From assembly GCA_024762655.1 (NCBI GenBank), contig JANTHB010000024.1:1-42253 (forward strand): a stretch of DNA of 42,253 bases, in the 5' to 3' direction. Under the pieces are notes generated by a model, which had not been told where the DNA came from, searched no databases, and was given only the letters and a program-made list of their open reading frames with translations. This document shows positions 31,729-39,548 of this stretch, piece by piece (position 1 is the first letter of the stretch; every line of letters starts with the position of its first letter). The position numbers were made by a program, and so were the translations under genes. Source of the stretch: Bacteroidales bacterium (GTDB taxonomy: Bacteria > Bacteroidota > Bacteroidia > Bacteroidales > VadinHA17).

Positions 31729-32906
31729 GATCTTTGTTTTTTCAATGCTTTGTAAATACGTTCAAACGCTTCTTCGACGATCTTCCGCGGGCAGGCCACA
31801 TTGAGCCGTACAAAACCTTCCCCGCCGGGACCGTACATGGCTCCGTCATTTCCCCCCACCTTTGCCTCTTCCGTCATGAATTGCTTCAGCTCTTCCGCGC
31901 CCATCCCTGTTCTCCGGAAATCGAGCCACAGGAGATAGGTGGCTTCGACAGGGGAGAGAGTCACCTCCGGCATCTTTTCCGCCAGGAATGTCCGGGCATA
32001 ATCCACGTTGCCCCGGATATACTCCAGCAGGGCATCCAGCCATTCTTCCCCGTGGTTATAGGCAGCAATGGAGGCTTCCATACCGAAGAGGTTGCCCATG
32101 CCGAGATGCAGGCTTTCGATTACTTCCTTAAAACGTTTCCGCTTTTCAGAATTGCTGATGATCACCGAGGAGGTGCTCAGTCCGGCGAGGTTGAAGGTTT
32201 TGCTCGGAGCCATACAGGTGATGGTGTGAGCCGCGATCTCTTCCGAGAGGCTGGCCAGCGGTGTATGATGATATCCGGGTAGGGTCAGGTCGGCATGGAT
32301 CTCGTCTGAAACAATCAGCACATCGTTGGCTGCACAGATTTCGCCCAGGGTGCGTAGTTCCTCTTCATTCCAGGAACGGCCTACGGGGTTGTGAGGATTG
32401 CTCAGGAGCAACAGCTTTGCTTCTTTGGCTTTTTCTGCCAGATCATCGAAATCGAAGACATACGTTCCGTTTTCTGATTCTTTCAGACGATTGTTGAGCA
32501 ACCTGCGGTGGTTCAGGTTAACGGCATGAAAAAACGGATGATATACCGGCGATTGCAGGATCACCCCGTCACCGGGTTGGGTGATCCCCTGGACCACCAT
32601 GTTGAGCACCGGTACCACGCCGGGACTGTATTGTATCCATTCTTTTTCGATATTCCAGCCATGTCGTTTGTTCATCCAGTTAACAATGCTTGCATAGTAA
32701 GCATCCGGCCGGAAGGTATATCCATAGATGGGGTGTTCAGCCCTCCTGCGGATGGCTTCGCTCACCGCCGGCGGCACGGCAAAGTCCATGTCCGCCACCC
32801 ACATGGGAAGTACATCGTTGGTGCCGAAGACTTTTTCTAATCCGTCGTACTTGAAGGAGTGGGTGCCTTTACGATTGATCACCCGGTCAAAATCAAAATC
32901 TGCCAT
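31725..32906 (-). CDS. MalY/PatB-type PLP-dependent aminotransferase or C-S lyase
   Basis: This is a fold-type I PLP enzyme. The N-terminal block RKGTHSFKYDGLEKVFGTNDVLPMWVADMDFAVPPAV is characteristic of the MalY/PatB group, which cleaves cystathionine or cysteine conjugates (beta-lyase). LLSNPHNPVGRSWNEEEL binds the cofactor, and the Schiff-base lysine is Lys236 in APSKTFNLAGLSTS. The frame extends to 33014, but the extra 36 residues come from the repeat tract; ADFDFDRVINRKG starts at ATG 32906, giving 393 residues. It precedes carA with a 4-bp overlap. The substrate is uncertain, as some members are aminotransferases. Confidence 0.88.
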   Translation of the reverse strand: MADFDFDRVINRKGTHSFKYDGLEKVFGTNDVLPMWVADMDFAVPPAVSEAIRRRAEHPIYGYTFRPDAYYASIVNWMNKRHGWNIEKEWIQYSPGVVPVLNMVVQGITQPGDGVILQSPVYHPFFHAVNLNHRRLLNNRLKESENGTYVFDFDDLAEKAKEAKLLLLSNPHNPVGRSWNEEELRTLGEICAANDVLIVSDEIHADLTLPGYHHTPLASLSEEIAAHTITCMAPSKTFNLAGLSTSSVIISNSEKRKRFKEVIESLHLGMGNLFGMEASIAAYNHGEEWLDALLEYIRGNVDYARTFLAEKMPEVTLSPVEATYLLWLDFRRTGMGAEELKQFMTEEAKVGGNDGAMYGPGGEGFVRLNVACPRKIVEEAFERIYKALKKQRS

Positions 32907-32930
32907 TTCATTCTCAATCAGTATAGGTGG

Positions 32931-32938
32931 CAAAGATA
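32931..32938 (-). promoter_or_regulatory. Candidate -7 box of the malY-carA operon
   Basis: The minus-strand TATCTTTG matches TAnnTTTG about 25 bp upstream of the malY-like ATG. No clear -33 TTTG is present; the satellite mosaic begins 45 bp further upstream. Confidence 0.38.
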
Positions 32939-32982
32939 AGGAAATAAGTAATAAGGGAGAAGGGATGGATACGGGAAGGAAA

Positions 32983-33066
32983 GCTCGATGCTCGAGGCTC
33001 GATGCTCGAGGCACGAAGGAAGTCGAAGGTCAAAAGTCCAAAGCCAAAGGTCAAAGAGCAAAGCGC
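32983..33066. repeat. Two heptamer arrays: GCTCGAK and AAAGGTC-like
   Basis: 32983-33017 is five 7-bp units: GCTCGAT, GCTCGAG, GCTCGAT, GCTCGAG, GCACGAA. The first four form an exact 14-bp repeat. After 7 bp, 33025-33066 is six 7-bp units: GAAGGTC, AAAAGTC, CAAAGCC, AAAGGTC, AAAGAGC, AAAGCGC. The second array uses nearly the same words as the octamer satellite at 12211-12371, one base shorter. Confidence 0.88.
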
Positions 33067-33071
33067 ATCTT

Positions 33072-33180
33072 CTTTGCGCAACTTGGCGGATCCTTGGCGT
33101 ATCTTTGCGTAACAGTTTGGAGGATAATGTAGAAGAGCTATTACGCAAAGTGCCGCGAAGCAGCGCGAAGAACCGCAAAG
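33072..33180. repeat. Foldback of CTTTGCG-type decamers
   Basis: The left arm (33072-33112) is four units, CTTTGCGCAA, CTTGGCGGATC, CTTGGCGTAT and CTTTGCGTAA. The right arm (33141-33180) is four exact decamers that are, read on the opposite strand, CTTTGCGGTT, CTTCGCGCTG, CTTCGCGGCA and CTTTGCGTAA. The innermost 10 bp on each side are perfectly complementary across a 28-nt loop, and the outer units pair at the CTTnGCG cores. The result is a roughly 40-bp imperfect stem built from a tandem array and its inverted copy. Confidence 0.88.
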
Positions 33181-33267
33181 GGCAAAGAGCGTAGAGCGAA
33201 GAGCCAGGAGCCAAGAAAACGATGAGGCGATAAAGCGATGAAGAGATGAAGCGATAATGCGAAGTGC
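33181..33267. repeat. Heptamer array AGCSAAG followed by octamer array GATGAAGC
   Basis: 33181-33215 reads GGCAAAG, AGCGTAG, AGCGAAG, AGCCAGG, AGCCAAG. 33221-33267 reads GATGAGGC, GATAAAGC, GATGAAGA, GATGAAGC, GATAATGC, GAAGTGC. The period changes from 7 to 8 bp within a few bases. Confidence 0.82.
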
Positions 33268-33303
33268 ACAGAGCCCAGAGCAACTCTCAACTAATAACTT
33301 TTA

Positions 33304-33362
33304 ACTTTAGGCACTTTAGGCACTTTTAACTCCCCCCTAAACCCTCATCCCTAAACCCTCAA
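33304..33362. repeat. 9-bp array ACTTTAGGC then heptamer array CCCTAAA
   Basis: 33304-33330 is ACTTTAGGC, ACTTTAGGC, ACTTTTAAC. 33335-33362 is CCCTAAA, CCCTCAT, CCCTAAA, CCCTCAA. The second resembles a plant-type telomere repeat only by chance of composition. A short CTCAAACC doublet follows at 33381-33396. Confidence 0.8.
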
Positions 33363-33364
33363 AC

Positions 33365-33434
33365 GCAGCCGTCAGGCTGCCTCAAACCCTCAAACCCACC
33401 TTCGCCTCCTCCGGAGGCTTCGTCGGGCGAAGCC
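33365..33434. terminator. Cluster of three GC-rich hairpins after the NodB-like gene
   Basis: Hairpin 1 is GCAGCC-GTCA-GGCTGC (33365-33380). Hairpin 2 is GCCTCC-TCC-GGAGGC (33404-33418). Hairpin 3 is GGCTTCG-TCGGG-CGAAGCC (33416-33434). Hairpins 2 and 3 share three bases, so they exclude each other. They lie 36-105 bp downstream of the minus-strand gene that stops at 33470. There is no U-run, so the role as terminator or 3' stabiliser is uncertain. Confidence 0.5.
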
Positions 33435-33469
33435 TTCAAACTACAAACTCCCCACATGCCGGGCAAATT

Positions 33470-35377
33470 TTATCTGAAAGCGACCTCAATCTTATGTTCC
33501 CCTGTGCCGGCAGGGATCACAATGGCAGATACCATTTGTTTCAACGGCGTCTTTTCTCCGTCGACCTCTATGGATGAAATATTCCCTTTCTCTTTCATAA
33601 GCCAATCGGCCATTTCAAAGGTCCACCGGGAAGGGTGATCGCTGAAATAATGGCAGTAATGGGGATCGTAATCGATGCTCAGCAACAGGGACTTTTTCGG
33701 GGCATCCCATTGCCCGGCGGTGGCCGCATGGATATAACCGATAAATTCATTGATCCCGATAAAGCGGGAGCGGGGATATTGTTCAAATATTTTCGCAAAA
33801 GCTTCCGGGTCTTTTGTTATCCCGAAATCATGTCCGTTAGGCAGGGCTCCGGTGATCAAAGGAGCGTCGGGCGTACCGTTAAAGTCCCAGTCCAGAACGA
33901 CCATATCTGTACCGAGATACCCTGCATTCCAGCCAGCCCAACCGAAACCTGCCCGGGCAGCCAGCAGGAAGGTATTGTTCGGATAAGAGAGGGAGACACC
34001 GTTACCCCCTGCACAAAATTCAAGGGGGACAACGCCAAACTGCTCCGTAAGCCACTCTTTACCGGTCCTCAGCCGCCAGAGTTGTTCGGCAGCGGGGATC
34101 TCTCTGTGCCTGCGGGTATCGCCGAATTCACGGTACCAGCCTACTTCGGCTTTTTCCCGATTCAGGGGTGTGCCGTACCATCCTGGTGCCGAGACAAGAT
34201 CCGGCTGCATATGCGTCAGTCCATGACACATCACTTCAAAAACACCCTGTTTAACACCTTTGTCAAATCCTTTTTTGGCAGATACATAATCCTGATGTAT
34301 GCCGAAACCGTCTGTGAAGTTCTGTGTCCAGGAAGGTTCCAGGCGCTGTTTCTCATCGCTGACAAAGGCAGGGACAAAATTGATATTAAGGATCGCGTTC
34401 CTTTCCAGGAGGGGTTTGATCAGATATTTTTCGATCACATCTTCTGTCAACTCCGGATATTGCCAATGTTCGAGATACACGTTCTGAGCTCCTCCGGGAT
34501 CATCCATGATCATGATCACTTCCTTATCCCAGGTTTTATACAAATTATATCCGATGGTCCAGGTAATGGCACGTCGCAACAATGTACGTATCTCCGGAAA
34601 CAGAAAAAGGTATCCGGGATCATTGCCGATCCAGACGGTATGAGCCCCTGATGACAATGTTTTGGCGGTCACCTGCGGCAAAGAACCTTGTTTTACAAGG
34701 GTGACGGTCCCGTTTTTCACTTCCACCTGTTCCCTTTTGAGATGAAGCCCGTAGTTATACCGGGAATCAACCCCTTCATCCAGCACAAACGGGGAAGAGA
34801 GTCCCTTTGTCAGGAAATGTTTTGTTGTAACTTTCATTTTTTTACTGCTCTCCCAGGACCCATCATAGTTTAAACCCAATAAAGACTGGATGGGCTCAGG
34901 GAAGATACGGTCGGTCAGGGCGATCAGGCCTGTTCCGTAATCATTAACTATCTCTTTCAGGATAGTATAATCCGGAGGGATAACCTTCTCACTCTTGTTA
35001 ACATCCCATATAATGGTTCCGTATTTAGGCTTTCCATGCATATCCAGAAACATATATCTGTCAAGTATTTGCTGGTCCAGTCTGATCACATCAAAAGGTA
35101 TAGACCAGGATTTCAACAAGATCATAAGATGATGGAAATCTTCCTGCCCCGGCAGGATGGATTGGGTAAAATAACCGGAATATCCGGGCAGTGGTTTAGG
35201 ATGCGTAACCATATACCCAGCAGGGTCGTCCCATTGATCGCCGATAATCACCAATACCCTGAAAGGTTTTAGCAGGTTTCCACCGGAATCTTTCGCAAGA
35301 ACAGGAGCCCCGGCAACTAAAAAAAGGAATAGTGTTAACATGACAGGAACAACTGGGGTAGAATTTTTTTTGTTCAT
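33470..35377 (-). CDS. Exported polysaccharide deacetylase-like (NodB-fold) protein
   Basis: The chosen ATG (35377) gives 635 residues with a signal peptide (VVPVMLTLFLFLVAGAPVLA). The N-terminal half looks like a flavodoxin/glutamine-amidotransferase-like alpha/beta region (FRVLVIIGDQWDDP; GTGLIALTDRIFPE). The middle carries NodB-type metal-binding motifs: MIMDDPGGAQN (Asp292-Asp293) and CHGLTHMQPD (His385 and His389, spaced H-x3-H). The later sequence includes PLEFCAGGNGVSLSYPN. The family usually removes N- or O-acetyl groups from glycans; this version is large and the substrate is unknown. The frame to 35416 adds 13 non-signal residues and is rejected. It diverges from the GH20 operon. 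Confidence 0.7.
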   Translation of the reverse strand: MNKKNSTPVVPVMLTLFLFLVAGAPVLAKDSGGNLLKPFRVLVIIGDQWDDPAGYMVTHPKPLPGYSGYFTQSILPGQEDFHHLMILLKSWSIPFDVIRLDQQILDRYMFLDMHGKPKYGTIIWDVNKSEKVIPPDYTILKEIVNDYGTGLIALTDRIFPEPIQSLLGLNYDGSWESSKKMKVTTKHFLTKGLSSPFVLDEGVDSRYNYGLHLKREQVEVKNGTVTLVKQGSLPQVTAKTLSSGAHTVWIGNDPGYLFLFPEIRTLLRRAITWTIGYNLYKTWDKEVIMIMDDPGGAQNVYLEHWQYPELTEDVIEKYLIKPLLERNAILNINFVPAFVSDEKQRLEPSWTQNFTDGFGIHQDYVSAKKGFDKGVKQGVFEVMCHGLTHMQPDLVSAPGWYGTPLNREKAEVGWYREFGDTRRHREIPAAEQLWRLRTGKEWLTEQFGVVPLEFCAGGNGVSLSYPNNTFLLAARAGFGWAGWNAGYLGTDMVVLDWDFNGTPDAPLITGALPNGHDFGITKDPEAFAKIFEQYPRSRFIGINEFIGYIHAATAGQWDAPKKSLLLSIDYDPHYCHYFSDHPSRWTFEMADWLMKEKGNISSIEVDGEKTPLKQMVSAIVIPAGTGEHKIEVAFR

Positions 35378-35679
35378 GATTTGTGCTTTTTTGAGAACAG
35401 AACCTAATCTAAACATAAATTATTTCTCCCGTAACAATATTAGCGACAGGTCATTTCAAGTCGTTTTCATTTAAGGGTAAATTTCACTAAAAATATTTGT
35501 AACTTTTGAATATACATTTTTTTTCACTAATATAACACTATTATTCATGAATTTAACTGTAAGATATGAAACCATAGTGGAAATAGGGCACAGCAGGAGA
35601 AACATCCGGTGATTCGATCCTGAAACCATAAATCATAATATCCTGGATATTTTTAAAACGCTTCGTGAAGCAACCAGAA
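35378..35679. promoter_or_regulatory. Divergent promoter region with a spaced direct repeat
   Basis: This AT-rich gap of about 300 bp separates two divergent exported-enzyme genes. The nonamer TTTCACTAA occurs at 35482-35490 and 35522-35530, exactly 40 bp apart (about four helical turns), each followed by A/T. It could be a paired operator. A TTTG (35505-35508) followed 19 nt later by TAATATAA is a weak plus-strand promoter match. No RNA gene or small coding region was seen. Confidence 0.4.
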
Positions 35680-37896
35680 ATGGGGGGAAAAATAAGACAA
35701 GTCTTCAAGTATACGGCATATCATTTATTGCATAAATGGCTGTTTTTCTTTTTTCTGTTGATCTGTTTACCGGAGAACAACTTTGCTTCTGATCCGGTTT
35801 CTTATGGGATCCACGTGATCCCTTATCCTCAGGAAGTTTCTTTCGGTGGGGAAGATTTTTCTTTTCATAAAAAGTTAACCATCGTTCTGGACAGGGATCG
35901 TTCCCAATCCGACCTGTTCACGGCAGAGGAGCTGATCAGGGATCTGAAAGCGTCATGGGGCATTGCCGCAGAAATATCGAAAAAAAAAGGGTGTCATACG
36001 ATCCGGCTGACCCGTCATCATGCTCCGGAAAAGACCGGGATGCAGGGATACCGGTTGATATCCGGAGGGAATACACTGGTCATCAGGGCCAAGGGTGAAG
36101 CAGGCCTTTTTTACGGCACCCGGACCTTATTGCAATTGATACAAAGGACTGCAAATGGTTATAAGATCCAGGGCTTGGAGATCACGGACTGGCCGGACAT
36201 CAAAAAAAGAGCCATTCATTATGATACAAAACATCATCAGGATAAAGCGTCCTATGTAAAAGATTTTATAAAAGATCTGTCAAGGTATAAGATAAATATA
36301 CTGGTCTGGGAATGGGAAGACAAATTTGCCTATCCCAGCCATCCTGAGATTGGGGCACCGGGGGCTTTTACCCTGGAAGAAATGCAGGGTTTCACCCGTT
36401 ATGCCCGGAAATATCATATCCAGATCGTCCCGCTGGTGCAGGGACTCGGTCATGCCAGTTATATCCTGAAGTGGCCCCAATACGCGGATCTCAGAGAGAT
36501 AGGAGCATCAAACTGGGAATTCTGCCCCCTGAAAGAAGGCTCGTATGATCTGCTTTTTGATCTGTGGGATGATGCCATAAAAGCCACGCCGGGATCTGAA
36601 TACATCCATATCGGATCGGATGAGACCTATGAGCTGGGGAGCTGCGTACTATGTAAAGAGAAAGCAAAGGAGATCGGGAAAAGCGGTCTTTACCAGTTGT
36701 TTGTTAATAAAGCGGCAGAACATCTTCAGGCCGAAGGACGCAAGGTCATGGTATGGGAACGGCCCATGCAATGGGAAAGGGGGCCTGCTGTACCCAAAAG
36801 GGTCCTGCCCGTGAAAGGGCTGGTCCTGTCGGAAAGTTACAACTACGAGACCCCTGACTATACATATGCCCGGGAAGCCCGGTCAGCGGGCTTTGAGGTT
36901 TTTGCCTATGATCCCAACCCGGGGACGGAGGCCTTGTTCCTGCCCTATCTCTACAGGATCCGGGAAAATAAAAAACAACCCGGCGCTCTGGAAAATTCTT
37001 ATGATTTTGTGAACGCTGCCGCACGCTCAGGGGCTTATGACGGGGTGATCTGTACATCCTGGGATGATGCCGGTCTGCATAACCAGATGTGGATGTTACG
37101 TTTTATCAACGCAGCAGAATATGCATGGAGCGGCAGTAAGCCCGGCCTGCAGGAATTCATGGCATCTTTTTTTAAGAATTATTATGGCGACTCCGTGAGA
37201 AATATGGAGAGACTTTTTTATTTACTGAACGACGGAGCCTACTTTTATATGTCATCCTTTGAGCGCAACGTATGGCATTACGGAGAGATCGGAAAAACCC
37301 ATCTCCCCGATCTGCCGAGGGGACAGATCATCGAATTTGACCCTTACTGGAATACAAGATACAGAACGATGATCGAACGGTCCGGGAAGGAAATACAAGA
37401 AATGAACAACGCCATACAGATCATAGATCATAACTGGCAACGGGCAGAACGGCATCTGTATGATTTTGAGATTTTCAGGACGATAGCCATGCTGGTCCGG
37501 CACACAGCACTGACCTGGCAGGATCTCTCTGCCGTGGAACATGCCATCTCCCGGGCAAACAGTAAAACGTTTATAAGCCACAAAGAAGCATGTGATAACC
37601 TGCTTACAGCCCAACACATCCTGGAAAAGAGCCTGGAAAGAAGGGATACTGTGTTTAACGATCTGGTCGGCAAATGGGAGGTCACAAGATGGCCCAAAGG
37701 GATGTCCACACGCGATAAGAACTACTTCTGGCAACAGGACAGAGCCCGTCATTTTGCCAACCGGCGACCGGATATGACCTTCCTGATCTACGATGAACAA
37801 CTGCTGGATATGGAAGGGTACCTGGAGAAGCTTAAAGCATATATCCGCTATTATAAAAACTTCTATAAGATTTCAGATAATAACGAGAACAACTGA
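35680..37896 (+). CDS. Secreted glycoside hydrolase family 20 (beta-N-acetylhexosaminidase-like)
   Basis: This is a predicted retaining hexosaminidase that removes terminal GlcNAc or GalNAc by substrate-assisted catalysis. A signal peptide includes HKWLFFFFLLICLPENNFAS. A GH20b-type domain follows (HVIPYPQEVSFGGEDFSF, about residues 45-170), then the TIM barrel starting DWPDIKKRAIHYDTKHHQDKASY. The catalytic Asp-Glu pair is Asp314-Glu315 in HIGSDETYE; most relatives have HIGGDE. The C-terminal 200 residues are extra and helical. ATG 35680 is preferred over GTG 35665. It is the first gene of a three-gene operon; the next gene begins 35 bp after its stop. The exact glycan is unknown. Confidence 0.82.
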   Translation: MGGKIRQVFKYTAYHLLHKWLFFFFLLICLPENNFASDPVSYGIHVIPYPQEVSFGGEDFSFHKKLTIVLDRDRSQSDLFTAEELIRDLKASWGIAAEISKKKGCHTIRLTRHHAPEKTGMQGYRLISGGNTLVIRAKGEAGLFYGTRTLLQLIQRTANGYKIQGLEITDWPDIKKRAIHYDTKHHQDKASYVKDFIKDLSRYKINILVWEWEDKFAYPSHPEIGAPGAFTLEEMQGFTRYARKYHIQIVPLVQGLGHASYILKWPQYADLREIGASNWEFCPLKEGSYDLLFDLWDDAIKATPGSEYIHIGSDETYELGSCVLCKEKAKEIGKSGLYQLFVNKAAEHLQAEGRKVMVWERPMQWERGPAVPKRVLPVKGLVLSESYNYETPDYTYAREARSAGFEVFAYDPNPGTEALFLPYLYRIRENKKQPGALENSYDFVNAAARSGAYDGVICTSWDDAGLHNQMWMLRFINAAEYAWSGSKPGLQEFMASFFKNYYGDSVRNMERLFYLLNDGAYFYMSSFERNVWHYGEIGKTHLPDLPRGQIIEFDPYWNTRYRTMIERSGKEIQEMNNAIQIIDHNWQRAERHLYDFEIFRTIAMLVRHTALTWQDLSAVEHAISRANSKTFISHKEACDNLLTAQHILEKSLERRDTVFNDLVGKWEVTRWPKGMSTRDKNYFWQQDRARHFANRRPDMTFLIYDEQLLDMEGYLEKLKAYIRYYKNFYKISDNNENN

Positions 37897-37931
37897 GAAT
37901 CACAGGTTTTACTCATTTTAAAGAAAGTGCA

Positions 37932-39518
37932 ATGCCAACGGAAAAAGAACCACAAGGAAAACCGGAAGCCGGGGAAGAAAAGAAGGTGAAACGCAGAACG
38001 CTCCTGAAAGCGCTGGCAGGTGTCCCTGTATTAGGCGTTTTTGCCTTTGAGTTCTGGAAAAAACAGTCTTATGAACAGGGCCGGAAGAAGAAGATCATGC
38101 AGGAGCTGGGCCTGACAAACCAACAGGCTCCGGTGGTATTAAAACGCACCACGGGCTCAAAAGGGGAGGTGCTGCGTATCGGGATCATAGGTTTCGGAAG
38201 CCGGGCCAACGCCCATGCCAACGGGCTGGGGTTCATCCATCCGGAGGATGAAAAAAGCAGAAAGAAGAACGGAACCCTCGACGACTGGCTGGCCCAGGAT
38301 AATCTGAACGTGGCCATAACAGGGATATGCGATGTCTTTGATCTTCATGCGGAAAGGGGTCTGGAGACTGCCCGGAACAAGTTCGGTCCCGGAGGTGGCT
38401 CCGGCATTGACCTGCCCGTGAAAAGGTACCTTCATTACCAGGATATGCTGGCGGATAAGGACATCGATGCAGTGATGATCGCCACACCGGATTTTCACCA
38501 TGCCCGCATGGCCATAGATGCGGCCCGGGCAAAAAAACACATCTACCTGGAGAAAAGTGTGGCCATGACAGAAAAAGACCTCAACGACCTGTATACTGCC
38601 GTCAAAGAAAACGGAGTGACCTTCCAGCTGGGGCATCAGATCACCCACAGCACGGTTTTTCAGCAGGCCCAAGAGATCATTGACAAAAATATTCTGGGGA
38701 AGATCACCCTGATCGAGACAACGACCAACCGCAACACCGCCCACGGTGCCTGGATACGCCACCTGGACGCCGACGGCCGCCCCAAACCCGGCAGTGAGAA
38801 AACCATCGACTGGGATCAGTGGCTCGACGGGACACCGCCCGTACCCTTCAGCATCGACCGTTATTACAACTGGACCAAATGGTTTGCTTATGATATGGGG
38901 ATGATCGGTCAGCTTTTCACCCACGAGTATGATGCGGTCAACCAGCTGCTCCACATCGGCATTCCGAAGTCCGCCATAGCCTCAGGAGGTATCTATTACT
39001 GGAAAGACAACCGGGAGATACCCGACATCCTGCAATGTGTATGGGAATATCCGGACAAAGACCTTACGTTGATGTACAGCGCCTCCCTCGCCTCCAGTCA
39101 CAACCGGGGCCGCGTCTTCATGGGACATGATGCTTCCATGGAGCTGGGAAACACTTTGAAAGTTACCGTGGATTATGATTCCACCCGTTTTAAAAAGGCC
39201 ATTGATAAAGGCATCATTGAAACGGACCGGCCCATGATCTTCTCCACTGCCGGCACCGGGAAAGTGGATGCCGTCACCTCTGCAACAGAACAATATTATG
39301 CTTCCCGGGGACTGATCAACACCCGCATCAACGGAAGGAATGTTGATCTGACCTATCTGCATATCAAAGAGTGGATCGATTGCATCCGCGACGGCAACAC
39401 CCCCAGGGCCAATATCGACCGGGCCTATGAGGAAGGGATCACCTGCATCATGGCCAACAAGGCCTATCAGGAAAAACGCCGCGTGGAATGGGATCCGGTA
39501 AATAAAAAAATCGTGTAG
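37932..39518 (+). CDS. Gfo/Idh/MocA oxidoreductase with twin-arginine signal
   Basis: This is an NAD(P)-dependent sugar oxidoreductase-type protein. Residues 20-26 are KRRTLLK, a twin-arginine motif ahead of a hydrophobic stretch (ALAGVPVLGVFAFEFW), so it is probably exported folded with its cofactor by the Tat route and may stay membrane-anchored. The Rossmann domain opens LRIGIIGFGSRANAHANG. The usual EKP motif is EKS here (Glu207-Lys208-Ser209), keeping the catalytic lysine. The C-terminal beta-sheet domain has WIRHLDADGRPKPGSEKTIDWDQWLDG. It is the second gene of the GH20 operon. Periplasmic members oxidise glycosides, for example at C3; that role here is inference. Confidence 0.82.
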   Translation: MPTEKEPQGKPEAGEEKKVKRRTLLKALAGVPVLGVFAFEFWKKQSYEQGRKKKIMQELGLTNQQAPVVLKRTTGSKGEVLRIGIIGFGSRANAHANGLGFIHPEDEKSRKKNGTLDDWLAQDNLNVAITGICDVFDLHAERGLETARNKFGPGGGSGIDLPVKRYLHYQDMLADKDIDAVMIATPDFHHARMAIDAARAKKHIYLEKSVAMTEKDLNDLYTAVKENGVTFQLGHQITHSTVFQQAQEIIDKNILGKITLIETTTNRNTAHGAWIRHLDADGRPKPGSEKTIDWDQWLDGTPPVPFSIDRYYNWTKWFAYDMGMIGQLFTHEYDAVNQLLHIGIPKSAIASGGIYYWKDNREIPDILQCVWEYPDKDLTLMYSASLASSHNRGRVFMGHDASMELGNTLKVTVDYDSTRFKKAIDKGIIETDRPMIFSTAGTGKVDAVTSATEQYYASRGLINTRINGRNVDLTYLHIKEWIDCIRDGNTPRANIDRAYEEGITCIMANKAYQEKRRVEWDPVNKKIV

Positions 39519-39548
39519 TACCTTTTTTAATTTTATTATACACTTATC

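Larger units (their letters stand above)
32907..33469. other. Gene-free 563-bp gap filled by short tandem arrays
   Basis: No credible gene is present; open frames crossing it are low-complexity and stop or start arbitrarily. After a short AT-rich promoter zone (32907-32980) it holds a succession of different tandem arrays, a long foldback, and three GC-rich hairpins next to the stop of the following gene. Each is listed separately. Confidence 0.85.

Noticed and set aside
32983-33267. Possible CRISPR array
   Set aside because: Repeat units are 7-10 bp, contiguous, and change sequence along the tract; there are no 25-40 bp repeats with unique spacers and no cas genes.
33335-33362. CCCTAAA units resembling a telomere
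   Set aside because: Only two exact copies exist among degenerate neighbours, inside an internal bacterial gap; it fits the satellite mosaic and not a chromosome end.
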